A DNA stretch of 64,000 nt. It comes from an uncultured Prevotellaceae bacterium. Lineage in GTDB: Bacteria > Bacteroidota > Bacteroidia > Bacteroidales > Bacteroidaceae. This document shows, piece after piece, positions 17,774 to 26,266 of this stretch. How positions within the stretch are numbered: position 1 is the stretch's first letter; each line of letters starts with the position of its first letter. The stretch lies in NCBI GenBank assembly GCA_900321425.1, contig ONWA01000009.1, positions 1 through 64,000 of the forward strand, in the 5' to 3' direction. The position numbers were made by a program, and so were the translations under genes. The notes under the pieces are model-generated. The model was not told where the DNA came from and did no database searches. It saw only the letters and a list, made by a program, of their open reading frames with translations.

Positions 17774-18475
17774 TTATTTTTCGAGTGTCTGACCATCGAG
17801 CCAGACAGGGAACTCATCGAAGGTGAGACAGTCATGGATGCTCACATCGCCCACCCTCGTCCTACAGAGGGCAGTGAGGTAGGCACCACTATTAAGGGCA
17901 CAGCCGATGTCGCGTGCCAGCGAACGGATATAGGTTCCTTTACCACACGCCACACGGATGCTCATCTGCATCGTAGCTGGGTCGAAAGCTGTCAGTTCGA
18001 TCTCGTCGATACGTACAGGCTTAGCTGCAAGCTCCACCTGTTCACCCTTACGCGCCATCTTGTAGGCACGATGACCATCGACCATCACCGCCGAGAAGAG
18101 GGGTGGCACCTGCATGATATCACCCACAAACTGAGGTAGCGTGGTCTCGATCAGCTCACGCGTGATATGCGTGGTAGGATAGGTGGCGTCGACCTCGTGT
18201 TCCATATCATAACTGGGTGTGGTGGCACCCAACTGGAGGGTAGCCGTATATTCCTTCGTATGCTGTTGGAGACGTTCTATCTGTTTGGTGGCCCTACCCG
18301 TACAGAGGATGAGCACACCCGTCGCCAAGGGATCGAGCGTACCTGCATGACCCATCTTCACCCGTTTCACCCCCACCTTTTTCGAGACGAGATAACGGAT
18401 ATGTGCCAATGCCCCAAAGCTCGACATACGATAGGGCTTGTTGATATAGAAATAAGCTCCCTCTGTCAGATTCAT
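17774..18475 (-). CDS. truB: tRNA pseudouridine(55) synthase
   Basis: 233 aa from the ATG at 18473-18475, which leaves 1 nt after the uppP stop; the in-frame ATG at 18493 would overlap uppP and adds no family residues. Motifs: VKMGHAGTLDPLATGVL with the catalytic Asp, PPLFSAVMVDGHRAYKMAR, and CGKGTYIRSLARDIG. It converts U55 to pseudouridine in the T-loop of tRNAs. Confidence 0.95.
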   Translation of the reverse strand: MNLTEGAYFYINKPYRMSSFGALAHIRYLVSKKVGVKRVKMGHAGTLDPLATGVLILCTGRATKQIERLQQHTKEYTATLQLGATTPSYDMEHEVDATYPTTHITRELIETTLPQFVGDIMQVPPLFSAVMVDGHRAYKMARKGEQVELAAKPVRIDEIELTAFDPATMQMSIRVACGKGTYIRSLARDIGCALNSGAYLTALCRTRVGDVSIHDCLTFDEFPVWLDGQTLEK

Positions 18476-18476
18476 G

Positions 18477-19334
18477 TTAGTCGACCATTGCAAGTGAATG
18501 TCCTGTCAGCAACAGGATGATGATGACACCTCCCACGATGATGCGGTAGATACCAAAAGCCTTGAAACCGTATTTCGTCAGGAAACTGACAAACCACTTC
18601 ATGGCAAACAGTGCTACGACAAAAGCAACCACGCAGCCCAACAGTAGCATGGTGATATTATGTGGAGTAGCCCATGCAGCATCCTCTTTCAGCAGGTCGA
18701 GTAAGTCGAGTAATGTCGCTCCTGCCATCGTGGGGACAGCCAAGAAGAACGAGAACTCGGCAGCACGTTTGCGAGTGAGCCCTTGTGTCATACCACCAAC
18801 GATGGTGGCCATCGAACGGGAGACACCAGGAATCACGGAGATACACTGATAGAGACCAATCTTAAAGGCACGCGACTCGTTGACCTTATTCTCATCACTG
18901 CCCTTATTGAACAACTTGTCGCAATAGAGCATGAAGATACCTCCCACCACCAACATGATAGCTACCACCTCGACACTGTCGAGCAGCCAGTCGAGCAAGC
19001 CCGACTTCTTAGCCAGCAGTCCGATAACGACGGCAGGCAACACTCCTACGATCAAGAGCCAGTAGAACGAGAAACGGTGCTTCAGCTTCTGCCAGGCGCT
19101 GCTACCTGCAGGCGCTGGGGTGTTATCAAACTGAAAGAAACGTTTCCAGTACAGACAGACCACAGAGAGGATGGCACCAAACTGGATGATAAAGGTGAAC
19201 GCATGCACGAAAGGATCACCCTGGGGAACATTCAACAGGTTCTGCGTGATGATCATGTGACCTGTAGAAGATACGGGCAGGAACTCCGTCAGTCCCTCAA
19301 CGATAGCGATGATAACGGTTTCTATCCAATCCAT
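18477..19334 (-). CDS. uppP: Undecaprenyl-diphosphatase
   Basis: 285 aa, polytopic membrane protein. It dephosphorylates undecaprenyl pyrophosphate to recycle the lipid carrier of cell wall and surface glycan synthesis. Motifs GLTEFLPVSSTGHMI near residue 15 and VIPGVSRSMATI near 165 mark the BacA/UppP family. It sits between the DUF3098 gene (2-nt gap) and truB (1-nt gap), so translation is likely coupled. Confidence 0.95.
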   Translation of the reverse strand: MDWIETVIIAIVEGLTEFLPVSSTGHMIITQNLLNVPQGDPFVHAFTFIIQFGAILSVVCLYWKRFFQFDNTPAPAGSSAWQKLKHRFSFYWLLIVGVLPAVVIGLLAKKSGLLDWLLDSVEVVAIMLVVGGIFMLYCDKLFNKGSDENKVNESRAFKIGLYQCISVIPGVSRSMATIVGGMTQGLTRKRAAEFSFFLAVPTMAGATLLDLLDLLKEDAAWATPHNITMLLLGCVVAFVVALFAMKWFVSFLTKYGFKAFGIYRIIVGGVIIILLLTGHSLAMVD

Positions 19335-19336
19335 AG

Positions 19337-19573
19337 TTATCCTTCTTGGGTGTCTTTGGGTTTATACATAACAGCACCAATCATCGACAGGAAGCCTACC
19401 AGACAAACGACGGGAGCTACCTTGATACGACGGGCACTGAAGATATCGGGCTGATAAGCGTCGGCAGTAGAGCCAGGACCCGCCATCAGGATAAAACCCA
19501 ACACCACTACAGCCATACCGACAATCAGCAGGATGTAGTTCATACGGGTAAATGCAAAATTTCTCTTATCCAT
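19337..19573 (-). CDS. DUF3098 small membrane protein
   Basis: 78 aa with two predicted membrane helices (YILLIVGMAVVVLGFILM and KVAPVVCLVGFLSMIGAVMY). The core PDIFSARRIKVAPVVCL is characteristic of DUF3098. It is regularly placed between ftsX and uppP in Bacteroidales, which suggests a role at the cell envelope, but its function is not known. Confidence 0.85.
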   Translation of the reverse strand: MDKRNFAFTRMNYILLIVGMAVVVLGFILMAGPGSTADAYQPDIFSARRIKVAPVVCLVGFLSMIGAVMYKPKDTQEG

Positions 19574-19585
19574 GATTTCTCTTCT

Positions 19586-20467
19586 TTAGATCTTATACAA
19601 TTCACCAGCCTTCATCCTGAGGAAACGGTTGACGGCCAGATAGGAACACAGCATCGTGATGAGCACACCAAAGAGCAGAACCGCAGCACCTGTGATGGCC
19701 AGTTCCTTCCAAGTAACCAGTACCAACAAACCCGGCTCGTACTCACAGAAAGCATAGAAGCAACCTCCCAATACCGACAGAGCGATGAAAGCAGCGATGA
19801 TGCCTACGGTCACACCACGACGGAGGAACGGTCTTCTGATAAAGCCCCACGAGGCACCCACCAGTTTCATCGTATGGATGATGAAACGACGGGAGTAGAT
19901 ACTCAGACGTACCGTATTGCTGATGAGCGAGAACGATACGAAGGTGAGTAACACAGCAAGCACCAGAAGAACGATGCTCACCTTACGCAGATTGACATTC
20001 ACCTTATCCATCAAGTCTTCCTGATAGGCGACATCCGATACACGTGCATCCTTCGTCAGCTCCTTCGCTATCCAGCGCAGAGAGTCGCGGTTGGCATAGT
20101 CGGCATTCAACTGTATCTCGAGCGTAGCCACAAAGGGGTTGAAGCCTAAGAACTCGGAGGGATCACTACCCATCGCCTCACACTGCTCCTTCTTGGCCTG
20201 GTCCTTACTGATATAGTCGATATTCTTAGAATACGGACGATGATACAGGTAACGACAATAGAGATGGGCATCGTTCACCGTTACACTGTCGCGCAACATC
20301 ACCGTCACCGTCAGGTTCTCTTTCACATGACGCGAAAGGTTGTCGGCAGTAAGTACTGAGAAAACGATCATTCCCAACAAAACAAGTACCATTGAGGTAC
20401 TGATACAAAGCGTTACCATCTGCATGCCGAAAGGCTTGCCTGCTACTGTTTTTCTTTTCTTTCCCAT
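19586..20467 (-). CDS. ftsX: Cell division protein FtsX
   Basis: 293 aa from the ATG at 20465-20467 (MGKKRKTVAG); a TTG 8 codons upstream is less likely. One N-terminal helix (VTLCISTSMVLVLLGMIVF), a periplasmic loop (about 55-165), then three C-terminal helices of the FtsX/MacB permease type. With the ATPase FtsE (not in the window) it controls peptidoglycan hydrolysis at the septum. First gene of the operon running to folK. Confidence 0.92.
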   Translation of the reverse strand: MGKKRKTVAGKPFGMQMVTLCISTSMVLVLLGMIVFSVLTADNLSRHVKENLTVTVMLRDSVTVNDAHLYCRYLYHRPYSKNIDYISKDQAKKEQCEAMGSDPSEFLGFNPFVATLEIQLNADYANRDSLRWIAKELTKDARVSDVAYQEDLMDKVNVNLRKVSIVLLVLAVLLTFVSFSLISNTVRLSIYSRRFIIHTMKLVGASWGFIRRPFLRRGVTVGIIAAFIALSVLGGCFYAFCEYEPGLLVLVTWKELAITGAAVLLFGVLITMLCSYLAVNRFLRMKAGELYKI

Positions 20468-20499
20468 TTCCTTTAGGACATGATACACCAAAGTTGGCG

Positions 20500-20530
20500 C
20501 AAAATTAATACAATTTGGCCGATTTCCAAA
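20500..20530 (-). promoter_or_regulatory. Promoter of the ftsX operon
   Basis: On the minus strand TTTG (20527-20530), 19 nt, TAATTTTG (20500-20507). Confidence 0.65.
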
Positions 20531-20545
20531 GAATTTTTCGATTTA

Positions 20546-20577
20546 TTTGGCAATTTGTCAATTTATCCGTACCTTCG
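20546..20577 (+). promoter_or_regulatory. Promoter of the radical SAM gene
   Basis: TTTG (20546-20549), 20 nt, TACCTTCG (20570-20577, one mismatch). It ends 8 nt before the ATG, so the leader is only a few nucleotides. Confidence 0.6.
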
Positions 20578-20585
20578 CAGCCATT

Positions 20586-21350
20586 ATGAGTACAGTTATT
20601 TATCCCTCACCCATCTTCGGACCCGTACACAGCCGTCGACTGGGTGTCTCACTCGGCATCAATCTGTTGCCTGGCGACGGAAAGGTGTGCTCCTTCGACT
20701 GCATCTACTGCGAATGTGGCTTCAATGCCGACCACAGGGCGCACCAGAAGATGCCTACCCGCGAGGAGGTAGCAGCAGCGCTGGAGAAGCGGTTGCAGGC
20801 AATGTGTGCAGAAGGACAGCTACCTGATGTACTGACCTTCGCTGGCAATGGTGAGCCTACCGCCAATCCGCAGTTTGCTGAGATTATCGATGATACCATC
20901 CGTCTGCGCGACCGTTACTGTCCAAAGGCGAAGGTGTCTGTACTGAGTAACTCGACCTTCATCCACCGTCCATCGGTGCATGACGCCCTGATGCGCGTAG
21001 ACAACAATATCCTGAAGCTCGACACTGTCGATGCAGCCTATATACAAAAGGTGGATCGTCCAGTGGGCAACTATGATGTGCAACAGATCATCGAGGGACT
21101 GAAGCGTTTTCACGGGCACGTCATCATCCAGACGATGTTCATGAAGGGAGATGGTACCGACAATACAGGCGACGAGTATGTGGGTCCTTGGTTGGAGGCT
21201 GTCAAGGAGATTACGCCTCAGCAGGTGATGATCTACACCATCGACCGTGAGACACCTGACAAACTCCTGCAGAAGGCTACCCATGAGGAGTTAGATCATA
21301 TCCGCGACAGGGTGATTGCAGCAGGCATCCCCTGTCAGGCATCCTACTAA
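20586..21350 (+). CDS. Radical SAM protein
   Basis: 254 aa from ATG 20586; the longer frame begins inside the promoter. The motif CSFDCIYCECG near residue 36 is the CxxxCxxC cluster that binds a 4Fe-4S centre and S-adenosylmethionine, followed by FAGNGEPTANP, a GE-type motif. It resembles the stand-alone COG0731-type radical SAM proteins; the substrate is unknown. No partner gene is co-directional; a ferredoxin gene converges on it and could supply electrons, though that is only inference. Confidence 0.85.
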   Translation: MSTVIYPSPIFGPVHSRRLGVSLGINLLPGDGKVCSFDCIYCECGFNADHRAHQKMPTREEVAAALEKRLQAMCAEGQLPDVLTFAGNGEPTANPQFAEIIDDTIRLRDRYCPKAKVSVLSNSTFIHRPSVHDALMRVDNNILKLDTVDAAYIQKVDRPVGNYDVQQIIEGLKRFHGHVIIQTMFMKGDGTDNTGDEYVGPWLEAVKEITPQQVMIYTIDRETPDKLLQKATHEELDHIRDRVIAAGIPCQASY

Positions 21351-21389
21351 AGAAAAGATGTCTGCAGCGAATGTACAGACACAAAAAAA

Positions 21390-21412
21390 GGTGCTTCTCG
21401 CGAAGCACCCTA
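21390..21412. terminator. Bidirectional terminator between radical SAM and ferredoxin genes
   Basis: GGTGCTTC (21390-21397) pairs with GAAGCACC (21402-21409). An A run precedes it and a T-rich run follows, so it can work on both strands. Confidence 0.75.
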
Positions 21413-21431
21413 TTCATTTTCAGAATATCCC

Positions 21432-21602
21432 TTAAGCAGGCAGACTGATAGCCTCAGATGGGCAAACATCAGCACATGTGCCGCACTCTGTGCAAGCGTC
21501 AGGATTGATTGAATACTTGTCACCCTCAGAGATTGCTCCTGCTGGACACTCATCGATACATGTACCGCATGCGATACAGTCGTCACCAATTACGTAAGCC
21601 AT
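21432..21602 (-). CDS. Ferredoxin, 2[4Fe-4S]
   Basis: A 56-aa protein, ATG at 21600-21602 and TAA at 21432-21434. Two CxxCxxCxxxCP clusters are complete: CIACGTCIDECP and CTECGTCADVCP. It is a bacterial-type low-potential electron carrier, cytoplasmic, as expected in an anaerobe. A TACCTTTG box (21646-21653, minus strand) lies 44 nt upstream. Converges with the radical SAM gene. Confidence 0.95.
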   Translation of the reverse strand: MAYVIGDDCIACGTCIDECPAGAISEGDKYSINPDACTECGTCADVCPSEAISLPA

Positions 21603-21765
21603 AATTATAAATGTTTAAAATTAAAAATACCAATAAATGATGATGCAAAGGTAAACAAAAAATTTATATATTACCTAATTTTTGGGAGATATTTTTTATA
21701 ATTTATACGCTGTCGAAATAAAAATCTATATAATAAGAACGTTACTTTTCCGTTATTAACCATAT

Positions 21766-22509
21766 ATGAAAAGAATAGCAACAATTATCACGATGTGCGC
21801 CGTCACCTTAGGAATGGTGGCACAAGAGCTTAAGGTACAGAATAAGCCCTATATTGATTTCCGTCCCTTACATTTCGGTATCCTCGTGGGTATGAACTTC
21901 CAGGATATCGAGTTTCAGAATGTAGGTATGCAGACCGTCACCCTCGAGGACGGCACACAGGTGGAACAGTTGATTACCTGTGATGCCGACAAATGGAACC
22001 CTGGTTTCAACGTGGGTGTGCTGGCCGACCTGCGACTGGGAAAACACTTCTCCCTTCGTCTGTCGCCCAGTATGTTCTTTGGTGCCAAACATCTGGTATT
22101 CCGTAACTTCAACGAGCTCGACGAGTTGGGTAATCCCATGGAGATAACACAGGACCTAAAGAATACCTACTTGGCATTCCCCCTGCACCTGAAGATGTCG
22201 GCAGAACGTTTCAACAACTACCGTCCTTACATCACGGCAGGTATCAACTATATGGTAAACCTGACTGGCAAGGATCAGGATATCATCCAACTCAAACGTA
22301 CCGATTTCTTGGTAGAGGTGGGTATCGGCTGCGATTTCTACCTGCGTTACTTCAAACTCATCCCAGAGTTGAAGTTCTGCTATAGCTTAGGCAACAGTCT
22401 GGATACCAACCATCCTAACGAACTGACAGATGTCAACAAACGGGTGTTTGCGACATCTGTCGATAAGAGCAGGAACCAGATGTTCGTCTTTACGCTTTAT
22501 TTCGAGTAG
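21766..22509 (+). CDS. porT: Type IX secretion protein PorT
   Basis: 247 aa with a signal peptide (about 1-20) and an outer-membrane beta-barrel. Typical PorT/SprT segments are present: DFRPLHFGILVGMNFQD, WNPGFNVGVLADLRLGKHFSLRLSP and a C-terminal aromatic residue before the end (FVFTLYFE). PorT is needed for export of proteins with a C-terminal sorting domain. Its last 13 bp overlap the end of the convergent metallophosphatase gene. Confidence 0.88.
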   Translation: MKRIATIITMCAVTLGMVAQELKVQNKPYIDFRPLHFGILVGMNFQDIEFQNVGMQTVTLEDGTQVEQLITCDADKWNPGFNVGVLADLRLGKHFSLRLSPSMFFGAKHLVFRNFNELDELGNPMEITQDLKNTYLAFPLHLKMSAERFNNYRPYITAGINYMVNLTGKDQDIIQLKRTDFLVEVGIGCDFYLRYFKLIPELKFCYSLGNSLDTNHPNELTDVNKRVFATSVDKSRNQMFVFTLYFE

Positions 22510-23354
22510 AGGTCGACCACCAGTTTCCCTACAAGTGCGGCGTGCTTGCCGTTCTGGTCGTCAGCCACCTGTTTGCCGTCGAGGTTCTTCAAGTATTGCA
22601 CCTCTTTCATAAACGTGTGCGAGTGTCCACCCAGCACGATGTCAATGCCTCGTGTGTCTGGGATGAGTTCCTCATCGGAGTAGTCGGAGATATCCCATCC
22701 TAGGTGCGATAGACAGATGACCACATCGCATTTCTCCTGATTTCTGAGAATGTCCACCATCTTCCTCGTCACTTCAGCAGGGTTGAGGTATTTCACACCT
22801 ACACAGTTTTTTCCTGATACCAGTCCCTGTAGTTTGGCTCCCAGTCCGAAGACGCCTACCCTCACCCCGTTGCGCTTCAGCACGACATAGGGTTTGACAA
22901 GACCTTCGCACACCGTTCCTGTGAAGTCGTAGTTGGCACAGACGATGGGGAATTTGGCCATCTTGAAGACACGAGCCATATTCTCGAGTCCGAAGTCGAA
23001 CTCATGGTTGCCGATGGTCACCGCATCATAGCCCATCCTGTTCATCAGTCCTATCTCCACATCGCCTTTGAACATGGTGTAGTAGGACGATCCCTGCGAG
23101 AAGTCGCCGCTGTCAAACAGCAACAGGTTTTTCGGATGTTCCTTCCGCTGTTCCTTAATCATCGCAATTCTCCTGATAAATCCTCCTCTGCCAGCGATGG
23201 CCGTATCAGCCAACAACTCCTTCAGGGGTAGGATACAACTATGGGTATCGTTGGTATGCAGGATCACCAACTGCTTATGTTTCTTCGCCTCTGCCCCTGT
23301 CGCTACGACGAGCAGCAGCATGATCAGCCATATATATCTCTTCATCTTCTTCAT
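22497..23354 (-). CDS. Metallophosphatase domain of a 5'-nucleotidase/UshA-type enzyme
   Basis: 285 aa with a signal peptide (1-24). The calcineurin-like metal motifs are complete: ILHTNDTHS, DSGDFSQG, GNHEFDFG and LGGHSHT. This is only the N-terminal catalytic half of UshA-type nucleotidases; the substrate-binding half is encoded just upstream (23371-24135). The two products probably form one periplasmic enzyme that strips phosphate from nucleotides or related compounds. Confidence 0.9.
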   Translation of the reverse strand: MKKMKRYIWLIMLLLVVATGAEAKKHKQLVILHTNDTHSCILPLKELLADTAIAGRGGFIRRIAMIKEQRKEHPKNLLLFDSGDFSQGSSYYTMFKGDVEIGLMNRMGYDAVTIGNHEFDFGLENMARVFKMAKFPIVCANYDFTGTVCEGLVKPYVVLKRNGVRVGVFGLGAKLQGLVSGKNCVGVKYLNPAEVTRKMVDILRNQEKCDVVICLSHLGWDISDYSDEELIPDTRGIDIVLGGHSHTFMKEVQYLKNLDGKQVADDQNGKHAALVGKLVVDLYSK

Positions 23355-23370
23355 GTCTGTCCTCCTTTCC

Positions 23371-24135
23371 TTATCTTACAACAATCCTTCCTTCTATCTT
23401 CGCATCCACCACTTCACCCATCTTCTGCTTCTCCTTGAAGTAGTTGACGATGATATAGCGTGTGTTGTTACTATCCTCCGTAGGCGACACGATATCTGTC
23501 CCGTCCCGGAAGGCCGTCATCTTATCGTTGCCCTGCAACAGATAGTCGATTGTCGTCACCCGATAGCTGGCAGCAGGATCAATCTCCTTGCCATGCAGAC
23601 GGACGGATACGAGCTGGTGATCTTTGGTGATGACCATCTCCACACCTTTACTCACACCCTCGCCACCTGTCTGCGCCATCTGTTGGAAGAGCTCCAGCAG
23701 TTTGGCTCCTGAGAGGGTGATGAAACAGATCTTATTCTCAAACGGTGCCACATCGAGCACATCGCCGTAGGTCACCTCGCCTTTGGTGAGTGCCGCACGG
23801 ATGCCACCCATGTTATACACGCCCAGAACAGGTTGTTCGTTGTAGAACTTACCTGCCCACACAAGGATGTCGGCCAAGAGGTTCGAGAGTTTGCTTTCTG
23901 GTCTGTCGGCTACCATATCGCAGGCCACCACGCCCACCACAGGTCCCATGACACTGTCTACCTGTTGTTTGTAGGGAGCAAGGAAGGTCAACGCCTCTTG
24001 ATCGAGGGCAGCGTCGTAGCGTTTGTCAACGATCACCCTACTGCCCTTCACGTCTGCCATCTGATAGTGGGTTGTGCAGGATGTCGTCAACAGCAACAGT
24101 GCCAGACATCCTTTCCATAATCGTATTTTTTTCAT
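23371..24135 (-). CDS. Lipoprotein with the 5'-nucleotidase C-terminal domain
   Basis: 254 aa. A lipobox (LLLTTSC, Cys20) makes it a lipoprotein. The rest matches the substrate-binding domain of 5'-nucleotidases: ESKLSNLLADIL, YNMGGIRAALTKGEVTYGDVLDVAPFEN and YRVTTIDYLLQGNDKMTAF. No metal-binding phosphatase motifs. It sits 16 nt before the catalytic half on the same transcript. Anchoring this half could hold the soluble half at the membrane. Confidence 0.88.
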   Translation of the reverse strand: MKKIRLWKGCLALLLLTTSCTTHYQMADVKGSRVIVDKRYDAALDQEALTFLAPYKQQVDSVMGPVVGVVACDMVADRPESKLSNLLADILVWAGKFYNEQPVLGVYNMGGIRAALTKGEVTYGDVLDVAPFENKICFITLSGAKLLELFQQMAQTGGEGVSKGVEMVITKDHQLVSVRLHGKEIDPAASYRVTTIDYLLQGNDKMTAFRDGTDIVSPTEDSNNTRYIIVNYFKEKQKMGEVVDAKIEGRIVVR

Positions 24136-24158
24136 GATTGGTTAGTATATATTTGTGG

Positions 24159-24190
24159 CAAAAATAAGAAAAAATGCCCAAATACGCAAA
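24159..24190 (-). promoter_or_regulatory. Promoter of the two-gene 5'-nucleotidase operon
   Basis: On the minus strand TTTG (24187-24190), 20 nt, TATTTTTG (24159-24166). Confidence 0.6.
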
Positions 24191-24229
24191 AAATATCTCC
24201 AAAAAGTTGTGTATTTCTTCAGTTCTTCG

Positions 24230-24237
24230 TAATTTTG
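24230..24237 (+). promoter_or_regulatory. -7 box of rplS
   Basis: TAATTTTG, with a GTTG near the -33 position. The leader to the rplS ATG is about 85 nt, GC-richer than its surroundings and long enough for a ribosomal protein autoregulatory fold. I did not resolve one. Confidence 0.5.
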
Positions 24238-24329
24238 CAGCCGCTTTCCGCGTAATCGCTGGCAGGAAGTAACGTGTTGCCTGTTATGTTGCGTAGGAAC
24301 GATACAACAAATTTAATTATTAAGTAACA

Positions 24330-24692
24330 ATGGATTTAATTAAAGTTGCTGAAGAAGCATTTGCAACCGGCAAGAAGTTCCCAGAGTTCAAGGCTGGTGA
24401 CACCATCACTGTCGCTTACAAAATTATCGAGGGTACAAAGGAGCGTATTCAGCTCTACCGTGGTGTTGTGATCAAGATCGTAGGTCATGGTGAGAAGAAG
24501 CGTTTCACTGTTCGTAAGATGTCTGGTACTATTGGTGTAGAGCGTATCTTCCCTATCGAGTCACCAAACATCGACAGCATCGAAGTCAACAAGGTTGGTA
24601 AGGTTCGTCGCGCTAAGCTTTACTATCTGCGCAAGCTCACAGGTAAGGCTGCTCGTATCAAGGAGAAGCGCACTGCTGTGGTTAGCGAGTAA
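24330..24692 (+). CDS. rplS: 50S ribosomal protein L19
   Basis: 120 aa, the normal length. Conserved L19 segments: [56 protein letters not shown] and [19 protein letters not shown]19 lies at the 30S-50S interface. Single-gene transcript, ended by a hairpin at 24712-24740. Confidence 0.97.
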   Translation: MDLIKVAEEAFATGKKFPEFKAGDTITVAYKIIEGTKERIQLYRGVVIKIVGHGEKKRFTVRKMSGTIGVERIFPIESPNIDSIEVNKVGKVRRAKLYYLRKLTGKAARIKEKRTAVVSE

Positions 24693-24711
24693 TCACCGTA
24701 CCTGCACAACA

Positions 24712-24742
24712 TAAAGAAGGAGTCGTTACGACCCCTTCTTTT
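24712..24742 (+). terminator. rplS terminator
   Basis: AAGAAGG pairs with CCTTCTT with a partly paired inner stem, followed by eight T. Confidence 0.7.
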
Positions 24743-24762
24743 TTTTGTTGCCCATCCGTCGC

Positions 24763-24960
24763 CTATCGCTTATGTCGGTTGGCGCGCTGCTCACGATACT
24801 TCGCTTTCTGACGGGCAGAGCCTGAGCCGTGAGCTCCTGTGATATATTTCTTTTTCTTCGCCTTGGTTTTCACCTTGTCGTCCTCCTTCTTCGGTCCTCC
24901 CCCTCGTCCGAAGGAGATACCGTTTTCGAGGATACTCTGAAAATCGTCGTCCTTACCCAT
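24763..24960 (-). CDS. Small basic hypothetical protein
   Basis: 65 aa: an acidic N-terminus (MGKDDDFQSILENG) and a lysine/arginine-rich C-terminus (KTKAKKKKYITG ... RQKAKYREQRANRHKR). Such charge suggests nucleic acid binding. It lies 12 nt after the purH-type gene and is probably co-transcribed. No known domain. Confidence 0.6.
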   Translation of the reverse strand: MGKDDDFQSILENGISFGRGGGPKKEDDKVKTKAKKKKYITGAHGSGSARQKAKYREQRANRHKR

Positions 24961-24972
24961 AGGATTCTTTTT

Positions 24973-26157
24973 TTAATGATGGAACAACCTTACACCTGTG
25001 AACGCCATCGCGATACCATACTTATCACACGTCATGATGACATGGTCATCACGTACTGAACCGCCTGCCTGGGCGATATACTCTACGCCACTCTTATGGG
25101 CTCGTTCGATATTGTCGCCAAAGGGGAAGAAGGCGTCCGATCCGAGTGCCACCTTCGTATTCTTGGCTATCCACGCTTTCTTCTCCTCCATCGTCAGCAC
25201 CTCAGGCTTCTGGGTGAAGAACTGCTCCCAGGTGCCGTCGCGCAGCACATCATCATGATCCTCAGAGATATACACATCGATGGTATTGTCGCGGTCGGCT
25301 CTGCGGATACCCTCCTTAAAAGGCAGGTTCATCACCTTCGGACACTGGCGTAACCACCAGATATCTGCCTTGTTACCTGCCAGACGTGTACAGTGGATAC
25401 GGCTCTGCTGTCCGGCTCCGATACCAATGGCCTGTCCGTCCTTCACATAACATACGCTATTCGACTGGGTATACTTCAGGGTGATAAGAGCGATGATAAG
25501 GTCGCGCTTGGCCTCCTGTGTGAAGGTCTTGTTCTGTGTAGGGATATTCTCAAACAGGGCAGGATCATCGAGTTTGATCTCGTTACGTCCCTGTTCGAAG
25601 GTAATGCCATACACCTGTTTGCGCTCGATGGGCTCAGGCTGATAGGTAGGGTCTATTTTGATGACATTATACGTACCCTTGCGCTTGTCTTTCAGGATGT
25701 CGATAGCCTCTGGGGTGAAATCGGGTGCGATGACACCATCACTCACCTCACGCTTCAACAAAAGGGCAGTCGTAGCGTCGCAGGGATCACTCAGTGCCAC
25801 AAAGTCACCATACGACGACATACGGTCGGCGCCACGTGCACGAGCGTAGGCACAGGCAATCGGACTCTCGTCCAGTCCCTGGATATCATCCACGAAGTAG
25901 ATCTTCTTCAGGGTGTCGTCCAGTGGCAGTCCTACGGCAGCACCAGCAGGACTCACGTGCTTGAACGAGGCAGCGGCAGGCAGTCCTGTAGCCGCCTTCA
26001 GCTCCTTCACCAGCTGCCAGGCGTTGAATGCATCCAGGAAATTGATATATCCAGGACGACCGTTGATGACTTCGATAGGTAACTCGCCTTCCGTCATGAA
26101 GATGCGCGAAGGCTTCTGGTTCGGATTACATCCGTACTTGAGTGCTAATTCTTTCAT
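24973..26157 (-). CDS. purH: AICAR transformylase, monofunctional PurH
   Basis: 394 aa. It contains only the formyltransferase half of PurH (AICAR + 10-formyl-THF to FAICAR), with KHVSPAGAAVG, SDPCDATTA and the C-terminal GSDAFFPFGDNIERAHKSGVEY and QAGGSVRDDHVIMTCD. The IMP cyclohydrolase domain that makes up the first 200 residues of the usual bifunctional protein is missing and no other cyclohydrolase is in the window, so the last step to IMP must be encoded elsewhere. The -7 box TACCTTTG is at 26193-26200 on the minus strand. Confidence 0.9.
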   Translation of the reverse strand: MKELALKYGCNPNQKPSRIFMTEGELPIEVINGRPGYINFLDAFNAWQLVKELKAATGLPAAASFKHVSPAGAAVGLPLDDTLKKIYFVDDIQGLDESPIACAYARARGADRMSSYGDFVALSDPCDATTALLLKREVSDGVIAPDFTPEAIDILKDKRKGTYNVIKIDPTYQPEPIERKQVYGITFEQGRNEIKLDDPALFENIPTQNKTFTQEAKRDLIIALITLKYTQSNSVCYVKDGQAIGIGAGQQSRIHCTRLAGNKADIWWLRQCPKVMNLPFKEGIRRADRDNTIDVYISEDHDDVLRDGTWEQFFTQKPEVLTMEEKKAWIAKNTKVALGSDAFFPFGDNIERAHKSGVEYIAQAGGSVRDDHVIMTCDKYGIAMAFTGVRLFHH

Positions 26158-26266
26158 TGTTAATGATCAAAGAGGGGTTGGTTTGTTGGGTGCAAAGGTA
26201 ATCATTTTTATTCATATAAAGATGATTTTCCCCACGAATTTGCGGTCGAAAAACGAAGAACCGTGA

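Noticed and set aside
18476..18493. Longer truB start overlapping uppP
   Set aside because: It adds six residues outside the family and overlaps uppP; the ATG at 18475 gives clean spacing.
22497..22509. 13-bp overlap of porT and the metallophosphatase gene as a sign of a frameshift
   Set aside because: Both proteins end at their normal places; short convergent overlaps are common.
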